From assembly GCF_012272825.1 (NCBI RefSeq), contig NZ_JAAWWS010000134.1, forward strand, positions 62,001-126,000: a DNA stretch of 64,000 bases, given 5' to 3'. Positions 6,810-17,237 of the stretch are shown here, piece by piece. Below the pieces are notes generated by a model, which searched no databases, was not told the origin of the DNA, and worked only from the letters and a program-made list of their open reading frames with translations. Numbering within the stretch: position 1 is the stretch's first letter; each line of letters begins with the position of its first letter. The translations under genes were made by a program, and so were the position numbers. Origin of the DNA: Wenzhouxiangella sp. XN79A (GTDB lineage: Bacteria > Pseudomonadota > Gammaproteobacteria > Xanthomonadales > Wenzhouxiangellaceae).

Positions 6810-8630
6810 TCAGTCCGGCGCGGTCCACGGCTGGAGGCCGACGATCAGGCAGCCCGGTCCGGCGTGGACGCCCACCGCCGGACTGGCGTCTTCGATCCAG
6901 CAGGCGTCGACTTCCGGATGCGCGGTCAGCAGCAGCTCGCGCAGCAGGCGGGCGTCGTCGACGCAATCGGCCTGGCTGATCAGGATGCGATAGGTCACGC
7001 CGGCGTCCATCCGCCGGACCAGGAACCGGGCAAAGCGTCGCACCGCCTGCTCGCCGCGGCCCCGGACCACGCCGCGTGCGGTCAGCCGCCCGTCGACCGA
7101 GTTGGCCAGCACCGGGTTCAGGCGCAGGTGACGGGCCACGCCCTCCATCCAGGGCTTCACGCGCCCGCCGCGCACGCCCCAGCTCAGGTCGCGCGCCAGC
7201 GCGAAGGTGCGGGTCTTCGGACCCAGTTCGTCGAGCCCGGAGACGATCTCGCGGCGCGACCATCCGGCCGCGGCTGCCTCGGCCGCCCACAGCGTCAGCA
7301 GGGCCTGGCCGCAGGCCGCGTTCAGCGAATCGTAGACCGTGATCGGCGCCTCGTCACCGAGCCGCCCGGCGGTCTGCTCGGCCGACTGCAGCGTACCGCT
7401 GAGCTTGCCGGAGATGTGGATCGAGATCACTTCGTGGCCGTGGCTGGTCAGCAGTTCGAACTGGCGACGGAAGTCGCGCGGCGGCGGCTGCGAGGTCTGC
7501 GGGTGGACATCGGAGCCGGCGATCTTCCGGTAGAACGCGCTCGGCTGCATCGACAGCTTGTCGAGGTATTCGGTATCGCCGAAGAACAGCCGCAGCGGCA
7601 CGCTGTGGATGCCGAGCCGGTCGATCTCGGCGGCCGGCAGGTCGGCCGCCGAATCGGTGACCACGGCAATCGTGCCGCGCTGGTTGATCAGCCCGTGCTG
7701 CCGGCTCATGTCGTCGGCCTTCTGCTGCCGGATCTCGCCGAACTCGGCGCAGACCCGGAACACGTCGCCGGGCTTGTTGGTGTGGATGTGGACGCGCGCC
7801 CGCCGGCCGCCGCCGGCCACGACCAGGCTGCTGGCCTCCATCGCGTCGAGCCGCTCGCGCAGACCGTCGACGTCCAGCTCGTCGCCGTCGATCAGGCACT
7901 CGGTGCAGAAGCGATGGTCGAGCGGACCGGCCTCGGCATGGGCCGGCGCGCCGGCGCCGGCGACGGGCTGGACGGTCTCCAGACCCTCGGGCAGGCGACC
8001 GCTGCGCAGGTAGCGCCAGATGCCGTCGATCAGGTCGACGAAGCCCTGGGCGCCGGCATCGACCACACCGGCCTCGCGCAGCACCGGCAGCTGGTCCGGG
8101 GTGCGCTCCAACGAGGCATGCGCGGCCTTCCGGGCACGCGCGAACAGGTCGCGGATGTCGTGGACACCGGCCTCGACGCCCTGGACCAGCGCATCGCCGA
8201 AATCCTCGAGCACGGTCGGCATGGTGCCGGCCACCGGCTTCGACATCGCCGACCAGGCCGAGACCGCGCCGGCCTTCGCCGAGCGGGCCAGCTGGTGGGC
8301 GTCGAAGCGATGGCAATCGCGACAGCTTTCGCTGACGCCGTGGAAGAACTGGGCCAGGATCGCGCCGGAGTTGCCGCGCGCGCCGTCGAGCGCGGCATCG
8401 GCGACGTCATCGAGCACCCGCGGTACGGCTTCGGCCGGCCGGCTGCTCAAGCGCTTGCGCACGCTCTGCAGGGTGAACAGCAGGTTGGTCCCGGTGTCGC
8501 CGTCGGGCACCGGGAAGACGTTGATCCGGTTCAGCAGATCACGGCGCGACTGGACATGCGCAATGCCGGCCAGTAGCGCGTTCTGCAGCTGCTCGGCCTC
8601 GATGTGCAGCAGACCGGACGGCGGGCTCAT
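6810..8630 (-). CDS. Fused DAK2 (FakA-like) and DegV (FakB-like) protein, putative fatty acid kinase
   Basis: 606 residues. The N-terminal half has the FakA/DAK2 kinase signature NVFPVPDGDTGTNL (37-50) and ARGNSGAILAQFF (84-96), then the FakA middle domain with FCTECLIDG (241-249) and VHIHTNKPG (280-288). From about 320 a DegV fatty-acid-binding domain begins (IAVVTDSAADLP) and continues with SQPPPRDF and HISGKLSGTLQSA. In Firmicutes FakA and FakB are separate: FakB presents a fatty acid that FakA phosphorylates to acyl-phosphate. Here one chain carries both, directly upstream of plsY. Activity is inferred from family and context. Confidence 0.88.
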   Translation of the reverse strand: MSPPSGLLHIEAEQLQNALLAGIAHVQSRRDLLNRINVFPVPDGDTGTNLLFTLQSVRKRLSSRPAEAVPRVLDDVADAALDGARGNSGAILAQFFHGVSESCRDCHRFDAHQLARSAKAGAVSAWSAMSKPVAGTMPTVLEDFGDALVQGVEAGVHDIRDLFARARKAAHASLERTPDQLPVLREAGVVDAGAQGFVDLIDGIWRYLRSGRLPEGLETVQPVAGAGAPAHAEAGPLDHRFCTECLIDGDELDVDGLRERLDAMEASSLVVAGGGRRARVHIHTNKPGDVFRVCAEFGEIRQQKADDMSRQHGLINQRGTIAVVTDSAADLPAAEIDRLGIHSVPLRLFFGDTEYLDKLSMQPSAFYRKIAGSDVHPQTSQPPPRDFRRQFELLTSHGHEVISIHISGKLSGTLQSAEQTAGRLGDEAPITVYDSLNAACGQALLTLWAAEAAAAGWSRREIVSGLDELGPKTRTFALARDLSWGVRGGRVKPWMEGVARHLRLNPVLANSVDGRLTARGVVRGRGEQAVRRFARFLVRRMDAGVTYRILISQADCVDDARLLRELLLTAHPEVDACWIEDASPAVGVHAGPGCLIVGLQPWTAPD

Positions 8631-8673
8631 GAGCCTTGGGCCGTCGGCCGGCCGATTCGGACTCTGCGGCCGG

Positions 8674-8910
8674 TCATCCGTCCTCCTCGACCAGGTCGCG
8701 GATCTGCGAGGCGGTAAACGGCCAGGTGATCTTCTCGCCGGTGTCTTCGTTCAGGATCACCGGCACCTGGTCGCCGTAGCGCTGGATCAGGTCCAGGTCG
8801 GCGTCGATATCGACCATCCGCACTCGATCGGCCAGCCCGCCGACATCGAGCAGGGCCCTGGCCTTGTCGCAGAGGCCGCAGTTTTCTCGCGTGTAGAACA
8901 CCAGTGACAT
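8674..8910 (-). CDS. Glutaredoxin-family thiol protein (DUF836 type)
   Basis: 78 residues forming a thioredoxin-like fold of the short DUF836 class. The redox motif is CGLC (residues 11-14) after the first beta strand (SLVFYTRENC), with a cis-Pro in QVPVIL and a C-terminal helix. It presumably reduces disulfides or handles a small thiol substrate in the cytoplasm; no partner is shown by the sequence. It lies 43 bases upstream of the fatty acid kinase fusion on the same strand and may head that operon. Confidence 0.8.
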   Translation of the reverse strand: MSLVFYTRENCGLCDKARALLDVGGLADRVRMVDIDADLDLIQRYGDQVPVILNEDTGEKITWPFTASQIRDLVEEDG

Positions 8911-8950
8911 CGTGGGGTCGTTCCGTCGTGCCGAATCGGCAAGTATTCCA

Positions 8951-9739
8951 TCAGCCGCTTCGCGCGTCCACCCGGCGCCGGGCCCGAACTGCGAGACCGA
9001 GCATCAGCACGATCAGCAGCGCGATGCCGGGCACGCCCAGCGCCGGCACCGGCGTCACGTTGCCCGGCAGGCGAAGCACGCTGGCCCGGATCATGAAATT
9101 CTGTTCGGTCGGCACCATGAATTCGATCCCGCGATCGGCGATCCAGCTGCGGCCGGCGGCCTTCGACGACTGGTCGGACTCCATGTTGAAGTCCTCGCCG
9201 GCATGGATCGGATCGCCCTGGGTCATGATCCAGAACACCGGCTCGTCGATCATCCACGGCGCGTCGAACTCCACCACCACCTGGCCGGTCCCGTCGCCGG
9301 TCGACACGGTCGCACGGCGGATCGGGTCGCCGAGCTGCGGAATGCCGTCGACGTCGCGGTAGACGAACACCTCGTTCGACCAGGGCCCGCCGAAGGCGGA
9401 AAAGTCCAGCGAATTGGAAATACAGAACCCGGTCAGCGCCGCGCTGCCGGGCACCAGATCGAAGTCGGCCAGCTCGAAGCGCACGCCGAGGAAGTGATCG
9501 GTCTCGCCGGCCTGGCCGCCGCCGAAGAAGATGCTGTCCTCGGCCGTGCCGTCGTCGTAGGCCAGATCGCCGCAGTCGAACGGCATCGTGCCGCGGATAC
9601 CGGCCTCGGCGCGCGGCATCGCCGAGCTGGGGCCGTCGGCGAGCAGCGACGCGGCCGCGGCCGCACCCGCATCCGGCGAACCCGACAAGGCGATCGAGAC
9701 CAGTGCCGCAACGGGCGCGATCCGGAACAGTGGATGCAT
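8951..9739 (-). CDS. Secreted protein with IPTL/VPxLG-type C-terminal sorting tail
   Basis: 262 residues. The ATG at 9739 is chosen because an excellent ribosome binding site (GGAGGAATTC) precedes it and a signal peptide follows at once ([20 protein letters not shown]). The middle contains no domain I recognise; it is acidic and beta-rich, with phrases such as [12 protein letters not shown] and [15 protein letters not shown]. The C terminus is [14 protein letters not shown]..., a transmembrane helix, then RARRR: the tripartite layout of IPTL-CTERM proteins, which are anchored or processed at the envelope. Similar tails end the proteins at 16263-17078 and 59860-60672. Confidence 0.7.
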   Translation of the reverse strand: MHPLFRIAPVAALVSIALSGSPDAGAAAAASLLADGPSSAMPRAEAGIRGTMPFDCGDLAYDDGTAEDSIFFGGGQAGETDHFLGVRFELADFDLVPGSAALTGFCISNSLDFSAFGGPWSNEVFVYRDVDGIPQLGDPIRRATVSTGDGTGQVVVEFDAPWMIDEPVFWIMTQGDPIHAGEDFNMESDQSSKAAGRSWIADRGIEFMVPTEQNFMIRASVLRLPGNVTPVPALGVPGIALLIVLMLGLAVRARRRVDARSG

Positions 9740-10022
9740 GGCGAATTCCTCCGACGGTGAGCCGGCAGTATATGAAGTGCAGCCGGGTCCGGGTGCGAAG
9801 ATCGCGCGGCCCGGGGCAGACCTGCTGCCGGCTCGACGTTCGGCCGGGCAAGGTGGCCGACCTCCCGGCGGGTGCTGCTGCGCATCGACACCGCTCGGCT
9901 CGGAGCCGGCGCGCGGCCCCTGCCCGCCCGCGGCAACCGCCGCCCGAAGCCCTGTGACGGGCGGGCAGTCGCCGACGCCACGAGGCATAATTCCGGCCGG
10001 AGTTTCAACATCGGAGACGAGG

Positions 10023-11393
10023 ATGGCGGTCAGTGTGTTCGACCTGTTCAAGATCGGCATCGGGCCTTCGAGTTCGCATACGGTCGGACCGATGCGCGCG
10101 GCCTGCCTGTTCGCCCGGGCCCTCGAGCGGACGGGCGTACTGGAAACGGTGTCCGGACTGAAGCTGGAACTGTTCGGGTCGCTCGGCCACACCGGACGCG
10201 GCCACGGCACCGACCTGGCCGTGCTGATGGGGCTGGAAGGCCAGCTGCCCGACGAGATCGATCCCGATCACATCGCACCGCGCATGCTCGAAATCGCCGA
10301 GCAGGGCGAGGTCCGGCTGCTCGAGCGCCGACCCGTGAAACTGAACCCGAGGCGCGACCTGGTCTTCCACAAGCGCAAGACCCTGCCCTACCACTCCAAC
10401 GGCATGCGCTTCCAGGCCCTGGACGAGCACGGCGAGACGCTGCTGTCCCGTGAGTACTACTCGGTCGGCGGCGGCTTCGTGGTCAATCCCGACGAGGCTG
10501 CCGCCGACCGGATCGTGGCCGACACCACGCCGCAGCCCTACCCCTTCTCCAGCGGCGACGAACTGCTGGCGATCTGTCGCGAACACGACCTGCGGATCAG
10601 CGACGTGATGATGGCCAACGAGGGCGTGTGGCGCAGCGAGGCCGAGATCCGCGACGGCCTGCTGACCATCTGGCAGGCGATGCAGGACTGCGTCGAGCGC
10701 GGCGTGTCTCGCGAAGGGGTGCTGCCGGGCGGGTTGAAGGTGGGGCGACGCGCACCGCGCCTGTTCACGAAGCTCAAGGACCGGGCCCGGCGCGACGACC
10801 TCGACAGCCTGGACTGGATCAACCTCTACGCGCTGGCCGTCAACGAAGAGAATGCCGCCGGCGGCCGCGTGGTCACGGCACCGACCAACGGCGCGGCCGG
10901 CATCATTCCGGCGGTCCTGCACTACTACCGGCGCTTCGTCGAATCGGCCAGCGAGGACGGCGTGGTCGAGTTCCTGCTGACCGCCGGCGCGATCGGTATT
11001 CTCTACAAGGAAAACGCATCGATTTCCGGTGCCGAGGTCGGCTGCCAGGGCGAGGTCGGCGTGGCTTGTTCGATGGCCGCCGGCGGCCTGGCTGCAGCGC
11101 TGGGCGGTCGGATGGACCAGGTCGAGAACGCCGCCGAGATCGGCATGGAGCACAACCTGGGCCTGACCTGCGACCCGGTCGGCGGACTGGTCCAGATCCC
11201 CTGCATCGAGCGTAATGCGATGGGCGCGGTCAAGGCGGTCAACGCCACCCGCATGGCAATGGCCGGCGACGGCAAGCACCGCGTCTCGCTGGACAAGGTC
11301 ATCAAGACCATGCGCGACACCGGCCGCGACATGAAGACCCAGTACAAGGAAACCTCGCGCGGCGGGCTGGCCGTCAACGTCATCGAGTGCTGA
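10023..11393 (+). CDS. sdaA: L-serine dehydratase, single-chain iron-sulfur type
   Basis: Deaminates L-serine to pyruvate and ammonia. 456 residues containing both the beta-like domain (1-~155; [21 protein letters not shown]) and the alpha domain. The 4Fe-4S cysteines are visible in [18 protein letters not shown] and [14 protein letters not shown]. The start follows GGAGACGAGG; a plausible -10 (CATAAT at 9986-9991) lies upstream. It stands alone, convergent with the S9 peptidase gene. The alternative name is TdcG/SdaB; the paralogue cannot be told apart here. Confidence 0.95.
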   Translation: MAVSVFDLFKIGIGPSSSHTVGPMRAACLFARALERTGVLETVSGLKLELFGSLGHTGRGHGTDLAVLMGLEGQLPDEIDPDHIAPRMLEIAEQGEVRLLERRPVKLNPRRDLVFHKRKTLPYHSNGMRFQALDEHGETLLSREYYSVGGGFVVNPDEAAADRIVADTTPQPYPFSSGDELLAICREHDLRISDVMMANEGVWRSEAEIRDGLLTIWQAMQDCVERGVSREGVLPGGLKVGRRAPRLFTKLKDRARRDDLDSLDWINLYALAVNEENAAGGRVVTAPTNGAAGIIPAVLHYYRRFVESASEDGVVEFLLTAGAIGILYKENASISGAEVGCQGEVGVACSMAAGGLAAALGGRMDQVENAAEIGMEHNLGLTCDPVGGLVQIPCIERNAMGAVKAVNATRMAMAGDGKHRVSLDKVIKTMRDTGRDMKTQYKETSRGGLAVNVIEC

Positions 11394-11402
11394 GGCGATG
11401 AC

Positions 11403-11423
11403 CCGGGCCGGCAGCCGGCCCGG
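11403..11423. terminator. Inverted repeat between convergent genes
   Basis: A perfect 10-bp stem, CCGGGCCGGC and its complement, with a one-base centre, lies just after sdaA and before the end of the converging S9 peptidase gene. There is no U-tract, so it may act with Rho or only as an mRNA-end stabiliser. Confidence 0.4.
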
Positions 11424-11444
11424 ATCGATCCGGGCAACGCGAAT

Positions 11445-13448
11445 CTACGGCGCGTCGGTCGCCGCCGTCGCCTGGTCGGCGCCGTCGCCGATGTGCCTGT
11501 CGAAGAAGGCCAGCATCGAGGTGTACAGCTCGACCCGGTTGTCGACGTCGTAGAAGCCGTGGCCTTCCTCGTCCTTGACCATCCACTCGTAGTCCTTGCC
11601 GATCGCGTCCAGCGCAGCGCGCAGTCGTTCGGCGTGGCCGATCGGCACGCGCACGTCCGAGCCACCGTGGACGATGTACAGGTCGGCCTCGATCTTCTCG
11701 ACGTTGTGAACCGGTGAGACCGGGCGCAGCGATTCGGCGTTCTCGCCCACGGCCGAACTCATGAAACGCTCGAAATTCCGCCGCGCCTGGACACCCTGCC
11801 CCATCGAGAAGTCGGACCCATCGCCCTCGCGGAACCAGACCAGGTCGTAGACACCGACATAGCCGACCCCGCACCGGTACAGGTCCGGCGTCTTGATCAG
11901 CCCCATCAGCGTGGCGTAGCCGCCGTAGCTGCCGCCGTAGATGCAGATCCGGTCCGGGTCGGCGATGCCTTCGTCGATCGCCCACTGGACCGAATCGGTC
12001 AGATCGTCCTGCATCTTGCCGCCCCACTCGCGCCAGCCGGCGCGCTGGAAATCGGTTCCACGGTTGCCGGAACCGCGGAAATTGACCTGCAGCGTCGCAT
12101 AGCCGTGCTGAGCGAAGAACTGCGCTTCGGGATTGAAGCCCCAGAAATCGGCGATGCCGAACGGACCCCCGTGGACGTTGAGAATCAGCGGAAGATCCTT
12201 CTCGGCATCGGCCGGACGGGTCAGCAATGCATTGAGCATCAAGCCATCGCGGGCCTCGATGCGGACCGGCTCCATCTCGACCAGTTTTTCCTTGTCGAGG
12301 TTGGGGAACGAAGCCGAGAGGAACTGCAGCTGCATGTTCGCCGTATCGAACAGGTAGAAATCGCCCGGGTTCCGATCGCCGGTCACGTAGATGATGGCCT
12401 TGTCGCCGTCGCGGGTCGACGAGGTGACGAAGACGTTGTCGTCCGGAAACGCGTTGAGCAGGCCGGCCAGCATCCGGGCATCGTCCGGCAGGGCCTCGAC
12501 CTGGTCGTCGAACAGCGAGTAGTCGGCCGGGCCGAAGCTCGACCACGCACCGAGCACCTTGCCGCTCGGGGTCCGCAGCAGGCCGCGAGCGTCGACATGC
12601 TCGTGCCGGTACAGCAGCTCGGCCTTCCGGGTCCTGAGATCGAACCGGAATACGCCGTAGCGGTCGCCGCTGGGCATATCGTGATTCGACGAAAAATAGA
12701 TCTGTTCGTTGTCGGAGGAAAAACCGAGGAAATTGACCGACGGACGCGCTCGCTCGCTATCGAGCTCGATCTGCTCCCACTCGTCATCGATCTTGGCGTA
12801 CAGGCGTAGCTGGATGTCGCCGAGGGTGTCGCCGACCTTGACCGCCACCGCACCGCGCAGCTTGCCGTCATTGTCGGCGACCAGGCCGGCCATGTCGGGA
12901 TCGACCGGCTGATCGCCCAGGAAATCGAGATCGCCGTCGAACATGTCGAGCAGGTTGCCCTTCGGCTCACCGCCGTCGGCGGCGTGGTAGCGCGCGATCA
13001 GGATGTTCCGGTCGTCGTCCGGCAGCGGATCGAGGACCTGGAACCCGGACAGGTTCTGCCCGAAGATCTGCTGACGCCGGGTCCCGTCGATGTTGGCGGC
13101 GAACAGCATGGTCGCGCGGCCGAGGTTGTCCAGGTTGCCCGTCACCTCGCCCACCGACATCACCACCCGCGTATCGCTGCCCCACCAGAAGTTCAGTACG
13201 TGCATGTTGTCGCCGAACTCGAAGCCGCCGACGATGCGTTCGTTCGACAGGTTCATGACGGCGAGCTTGACCTCCGAGCCTTCTTCGTAGGTCAGCGCGA
13301 CGTGCTTGCCGTCGGGGGCGATCTTCATCGATTTGACCAGCGAGTTGGCGAACAGCTCGCGGGCCGAAAGCGGCTCGTCTGCAACGACGACGGCGTTCGC
13401 GCCCAGCAGCAGCACCAGGCACAGCAGGATTCGCAGGGCTTTGGTCAT
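11445..13448 (-). CDS. S9-family prolyl-oligopeptidase-like serine peptidase, exported
   Basis: 667 residues with a signal peptide (MTKALRILLCLVLLLGANAVVVA). The N-terminal ~400 residues resemble a beta-propeller (repeated strands ending near FFSSNHDMPSGDRYGVFRF-type sequences), and the C-terminal alpha/beta-hydrolase domain holds the nucleophile motif GGSYGGYAT, the acid in HGGSDVRVP and the catalytic His in EEGHGFYDVDNR. Such dipeptidyl- or acylaminoacyl-peptidases cleave short peptides in the periplasm. It is a single gene; the upstream gap is shared with the divergent M23 peptidase gene. Confidence 0.9.
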   Translation of the reverse strand: MTKALRILLCLVLLLGANAVVVADEPLSARELFANSLVKSMKIAPDGKHVALTYEEGSEVKLAVMNLSNERIVGGFEFGDNMHVLNFWWGSDTRVVMSVGEVTGNLDNLGRATMLFAANIDGTRRQQIFGQNLSGFQVLDPLPDDDRNILIARYHAADGGEPKGNLLDMFDGDLDFLGDQPVDPDMAGLVADNDGKLRGAVAVKVGDTLGDIQLRLYAKIDDEWEQIELDSERARPSVNFLGFSSDNEQIYFSSNHDMPSGDRYGVFRFDLRTRKAELLYRHEHVDARGLLRTPSGKVLGAWSSFGPADYSLFDDQVEALPDDARMLAGLLNAFPDDNVFVTSSTRDGDKAIIYVTGDRNPGDFYLFDTANMQLQFLSASFPNLDKEKLVEMEPVRIEARDGLMLNALLTRPADAEKDLPLILNVHGGPFGIADFWGFNPEAQFFAQHGYATLQVNFRGSGNRGTDFQRAGWREWGGKMQDDLTDSVQWAIDEGIADPDRICIYGGSYGGYATLMGLIKTPDLYRCGVGYVGVYDLVWFREGDGSDFSMGQGVQARRNFERFMSSAVGENAESLRPVSPVHNVEKIEADLYIVHGGSDVRVPIGHAERLRAALDAIGKDYEWMVKDEEGHGFYDVDNRVELYTSMLAFFDRHIGDGADQATAATDAP

Positions 13449-13574
13449 GGTTCAGGCTCGTTCGGTTCGAATAGAGACGAGGATTCTGTCAGATGCCGGT
13501 CGACGCTGCACGCCGGGCGAACCGCGCGCGCTTCGCGTAGTCTGAACACGCGCCGATGCTGCCCCGACCGAACC

Positions 13575-14513
13575 ATGCCCCTGCCCCGAACGCCTGACCC
13601 GCTGCCGATTCCGCGAACGATCGTCCTGCTGCTCGCCGGTCTGCTGGCTGCCGGATCGCTCACGGCCCAGCCGGTCTACCTCTGGACCGATGAGAACGGC
13701 GTCCAGCACCTGTCCGACCGGCGCCCCGACGGCGAGTACACGGTCACAGAGCAGCGCGCCGTGGCGACGCCGAAAGACCCGGTGACGATGCGCAATGTCG
13801 GCACCGAACGCGCGCCGGAATGGCGCTTCGAAAACCGGCTGCACGGCCCCGTGACCGTCGCGGTGGCGCTGACCAAGGCGGAGAACACGATCAGTGAACC
13901 CGCGCTGCCGGCGCTGCTCGAACTACCGGACCGGGGCCACCGCACGGTGCTGCTCGGCCCGCTGGACGATCGTCGTGGATGGCGGTACCGGATCGAGATG
14001 CGGGCCGTCCCGGGCGCGCTCGATTCAGGCAAGGCCGGTGATCCGGTCTACCGCGTGCCGCTGCGCGCCGACACGCCGATCCGGATCGGCCAGGGCTTCG
14101 GCGGCGCCTTCAGCCACAACGAACCCGGCAGCCACCACGCGGTGGATTTCTCCGTCCCGGTCGGCACCCCGATCGTCGCAGCGCGCGGCGGCGTGGTCAT
14201 GGACAGCGCGCGCAATTTCCACCGCAGCGGCGACGATCTCGCCCGCGACGGCCCGCGCGCCAACTTCGTGCGGATCCTGCACGACGACGGCAGCATGGCG
14301 GTCTATGCCCACCTCGACTATCGCGGCGTCAGCGTCCAGGACGGTCAGCGGGTCCGCGCCGGCCAGCTGATCGGGCGATCCGGCAACACCGGCTTCTCGA
14401 CCGGCCCGCACCTGCACTTCGCCGTCCAGGTCAACCGCGACATGCAGCTGGTCTCGATTCCGTTCCGGATGGTCGACACCAAGAACCGGCCGCTCGACCT
14501 GCAAGCGCCCTGA
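13575..14513 (+). CDS. M23 (LytM-type) peptidase with N-terminal DUF4124 domain
   Basis: 312 residues from the ATG at 13575, followed by a signal sequence ([21 protein letters not shown]). The DUF4124 motif [18 protein letters not shown] follows. A beta-rich middle leads to the LytM domain with the zinc ligands in [11 protein letters not shown] and HLHFAVQ, separated by the typical [10 protein letters not shown]. It probably cuts peptidoglycan cross-links or, if regulatory, activates amidases. All the expected metal residues appear present, so it is likely an active endopeptidase. prfC follows 61 bases downstream. Confidence 0.88.
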   Translation: MPLPRTPDPLPIPRTIVLLLAGLLAAGSLTAQPVYLWTDENGVQHLSDRRPDGEYTVTEQRAVATPKDPVTMRNVGTERAPEWRFENRLHGPVTVAVALTKAENTISEPALPALLELPDRGHRTVLLGPLDDRRGWRYRIEMRAVPGALDSGKAGDPVYRVPLRADTPIRIGQGFGGAFSHNEPGSHHAVDFSVPVGTPIVAARGGVVMDSARNFHRSGDDLARDGPRANFVRILHDDGSMAVYAHLDYRGVSVQDGQRVRAGQLIGRSGNTGFSTGPHLHFAVQVNRDMQLVSIPFRMVDTKNRPLDLQAP

Positions 14514-14538
14514 GCTGCGGTTCGCCGGCGGGCGGCGG

Positions 14539-14544
14539 TACAAT
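14539..14544 (+). promoter_or_regulatory. Possible -10 element for prfC
   Basis: TACAAT within GGTACAATGGCC, 31 bases before the prfC start codon, is a good -10 match in an otherwise GC-rich gap. No convincing -35 is visible. Confidence 0.3.
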
Positions 14545-14574
14545 GGCCGGCTGTTTTCGACCCGTGCCACCGCC

Positions 14575-16182
14575 ATGTCCCTCGCCGATGACGTCGCCCG
14601 CCGCCGCACCTTCGCGATCATTTCGCACCCCGACGCCGGCAAGACCACCCTGACCGAAAAGTTCCTGCTGTTCGGCGGCGCGATCCAGCTGGCCGGCTCG
14701 GTGAAGTCGCGCAAGGCCTCGCGCCACGCGACCTCGGACTGGATGGAGATGGAAAAGGAGCGCGGCATCTCGATCACCTCCTCGGTGATGCAGTTCCCGT
14801 ACCGCGATCGCGTCGTCAACCTGCTCGACACCCCCGGCCACGCCGATTTCTCCGAAGACACCTACCGCGTCCTGACCGCGGTGGATTCGGCGCTGATGGT
14901 CATCGACTGCGCCAAGGGCGTGGAAGAACGCACGATCAAGCTGATGGAGGTCTGCCGGCTGCGCGACACGCCGATCTTCACCTTCATCAACAAGCTCGAC
15001 CGCGAGGGCCGCGAACCGATCGAGCTGCTGGACGAGGTCGAAGACGTGCTCGGCATCGAGTGTGCGCCGATCACCTGGCCGATCGGCATGGGCCGACGCC
15101 TGAAGGGCATCTACCACATGCTGCGCGACGAGATCCAGATCTACGAAGCGGGCAGGAACTACCTGCGCCAGGAACCGAAGATCATCGCCGGCATCGACAG
15201 CGCCGAGGCCGACGCCGAACTGGGCGAGATGGCACAGGAGCTCAGGGACGAGATCGAGCTGGTCAAGGGCGCCAGCCACGACTTCGACGCCGAGGCCTAC
15301 CTCGCCGGCAGGCAGACGCCGGTGTTCTTCGGCTCGGCACTGAACAACTTCGGCATCATTCCGCTGCTCGACGAGTTCGTCGAATACGCACCCACGCCCC
15401 AGCCGCGCGCCACGCTCGGTCGGACCGTCGAGCCGACGGAACCGAAGCTGACCGGCTTCGTGTTCAAGGTCCAGGCCAACATGGACCCGGCCCACCGCGA
15501 CCGGATGGCCTTCATGCGCGTCTGCTCGGGCACCTTCACCAAGGGCATGAAACTGCACCACGTCCGGATCGGCAAGGAGCAGCGCACGCACGGCGCGCTG
15601 ACCTTCATGGCCGACGAGCGGGCCGAGGCCGAACAGGCCTTCCCGGGCGACATCGTCGGCCTGCACAACCACGGCACGATCGGGATCGGCGACACCTTCA
15701 CCGAGGGCGAGGAACTGCAGTTCGCCGGCATCCCGAGCTTCGCACCGGAACTGTTCCGCCGCGTCCGTCTGAAGGACCCGCTGAAGCTGAAGAGCCTGAC
15801 CAAGGGCCTGACCCAGCTGTCGGAGGAAGGCGCGACCCAGTTCTTCAAGCCGCTGATGGGCAACGACCTGGTCGTCGGCGCGGTCGGCATGCTGCAGTTC
15901 GACGTCGTCGCCTACCGGCTCCAGGACGAATACAACTGCGAGGCGATCTTCGAGAACGTGAATGTGGCCACCTGCCGCTGGGTCACGGCCGACAACGACC
16001 GCGAGCTCGAGAAATTCCGGGACAAGAACATCCAGCACCTGGCCGAAGACGGCGGCGGACGGCTGGTCTACCTGGCCCCGACCCGGGTCAACCTGCAGCT
16101 GGCCGAGGAGCGCCACCCGGAGATCACGTTCCGGGCCACCCGCGAGGTCAGCGTCTATGTCGAGACCGCCGAAACCGGCTGA
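14575..16182 (+). CDS. prfC: Peptide chain release factor 3
   Basis: GTPase that removes RF1/RF2 from the ribosome after termination. 535 residues, the normal length, with G1 [16 protein letters not shown]2/switch region [13 protein letters not shown]3 DTPGHADF and G4 NKLDR, followed by the RF3-specific C-terminal domains ending [18 protein letters not shown]. The gene is intact and ends in a hairpin shared with the convergent gene. A diverged copy of its last ~190 bases lies 2.8 kb downstream (18977-19167). Confidence 0.97.
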   Translation: MSLADDVARRRTFAIISHPDAGKTTLTEKFLLFGGAIQLAGSVKSRKASRHATSDWMEMEKERGISITSSVMQFPYRDRVVNLLDTPGHADFSEDTYRVLTAVDSALMVIDCAKGVEERTIKLMEVCRLRDTPIFTFINKLDREGREPIELLDEVEDVLGIECAPITWPIGMGRRLKGIYHMLRDEIQIYEAGRNYLRQEPKIIAGIDSAEADAELGEMAQELRDEIELVKGASHDFDAEAYLAGRQTPVFFGSALNNFGIIPLLDEFVEYAPTPQPRATLGRTVEPTEPKLTGFVFKVQANMDPAHRDRMAFMRVCSGTFTKGMKLHHVRIGKEQRTHGALTFMADERAEAEQAFPGDIVGLHNHGTIGIGDTFTEGEELQFAGIPSFAPELFRRVRLKDPLKLKSLTKGLTQLSEEGATQFFKPLMGNDLVVGAVGMLQFDVVAYRLQDEYNCEAIFENVNVATCRWVTADNDRELEKFRDKNIQHLAEDGGGRLVYLAPTRVNLQLAEERHPEITFRATREVSVYVETAETG

Positions 16183-16213
16183 CCCGATCGCCCGGAACCT
16201 CGACCCGGACAAA

Positions 16214-16240
16214 CGAAAGGCGGCCCGGGGCCGCCTTTCG
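16214..16240. terminator. Bidirectional terminator between prfC and the convergent sorting-tail gene
   Basis: A perfect 11-bp stem CGAAAGGCGGC / GCCGCCTTTCG with a CCGGG loop. It is A-rich on the left and T-rich on the right of the stem, as in terminators that serve both strands, although the U-tract is short. Confidence 0.7.
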
Positions 16241-16262
16241 GATCACGCGATGGCCGGACGGG

Positions 16263-17078
16263 TCAGACGAATCGTCGTCCCACGGCCAGTCCACCAAGCA
16301 GCAGCATGCCGAGCGCCAGCACGCCAAGACCGATGTTGCCCATGGTGGGCACCGGCTCGGTGCTGAAGAACGCCGTGCCGCCGACCTGACCGCTCAACGC
16401 GAACAGACGGTCACGCGGATCGCCCGGAGAAGCGCCACCGACACCGCAGACACTGGCCGGCTGGAAGGTGGTGCAACCATTACCGAAGCCGTCTGCGGGG
16501 TTGACCCAGTGCGATTCGGCACCGGAAACCACGGAACGGCCGGACCAGAAGTGCTGGCCGCCGGCGCCGCCGGCGAAGTCCTGATTGGTCTGCTGCACGA
16601 GCCAGTACACCGTCGAACCGTCGCTCGGCAGCGCGCAGGGCGTCGGCAGCGTGATCGTGAAGGAACCGGCAGTTTCGACCGGCACCACACCGTCGTAACT
16701 GCAGACCGGATTGGACACGTCCGGTGCACCGCCGAGATCGGTGTGGAAGGCGATATCGACCGAAGCCGCGCTGCCACCGGCGCTCTGGGAGCCTAGGGTG
16801 TCGACGACCTCGATCGTCCAACCCGGGGCATCGGTGACCACGAAATCATCGGCGGCAAGCGAATCGTAGACGTCGAACGCAGCTTCGAAATCCTGGTCGG
16901 GAACCCCGTTACTATCGGGGCTGTCGGTCTGATCGTAAAGCACTGCCGTCCCTTCGATCACCGGCAAGGTCGGCGCAGCAGCATACTCCCCGACAAGCTG
17001 GGCCTCGGCAGTCACCGACGCGCCCAGCGCTGCTCCGATTGCGGCGACAAGCACGGAAGTCTTGAGCTTGGAATTCAC
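16263..17078 (-). CDS. Secreted protein with IPTL-like C-terminal sorting tail
   Basis: 271 residues: signal peptide (SVLVAAIGAALGASVTAEA), an acidic mature region with few lysines (LYDQTDSPDSNGVPDQDFE, DSLAADDFVVTDAPGW), and the C-terminal tail VPTMGNIGLGVLALGMLLLGG with RRFV at the end. The middle resembles the jelly-roll-like repeats often seen in choice-of-anchor proteins, and its four cysteines may pair outside the cytoplasm. Function unknown. It sits between prfC and the TPR-sulfotransferase, inside the segment flanked by the two prfC 3' ends. A long 5' gap (17079-17237) separates it from the next gene. Confidence 0.75.
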   Translation of the reverse strand: MNSKLKTSVLVAAIGAALGASVTAEAQLVGEYAAAPTLPVIEGTAVLYDQTDSPDSNGVPDQDFEAAFDVYDSLAADDFVVTDAPGWTIEVVDTLGSQSAGGSAASVDIAFHTDLGGAPDVSNPVCSYDGVVPVETAGSFTITLPTPCALPSDGSTVYWLVQQTNQDFAGGAGGQHFWSGRSVVSGAESHWVNPADGFGNGCTTFQPASVCGVGGASPGDPRDRLFALSGQVGGTAFFSTEPVPTMGNIGLGVLALGMLLLGGLAVGRRFV

Positions 17079-17237
17079 GAAGTTCTCCCTTTAGAGACTG
17101 AGTTAAAGACTGTTTCAGTTTTCCCGAGACCATCTCGGGTTCCATCCAGACCGTCAGCCCGCATCCCCAACGATCCGTCGAATGTCATCGTTGCCCTTGA
17201 AGAACACGCACGGGCGCCTGCGAGACGATGGGCGACG

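Noticed and set aside
12984-13574. Extended start for the M23 peptidase
   Set aside because: The upstream part lies opposite the S9 peptidase gene and the signal peptide begins only at 13575.
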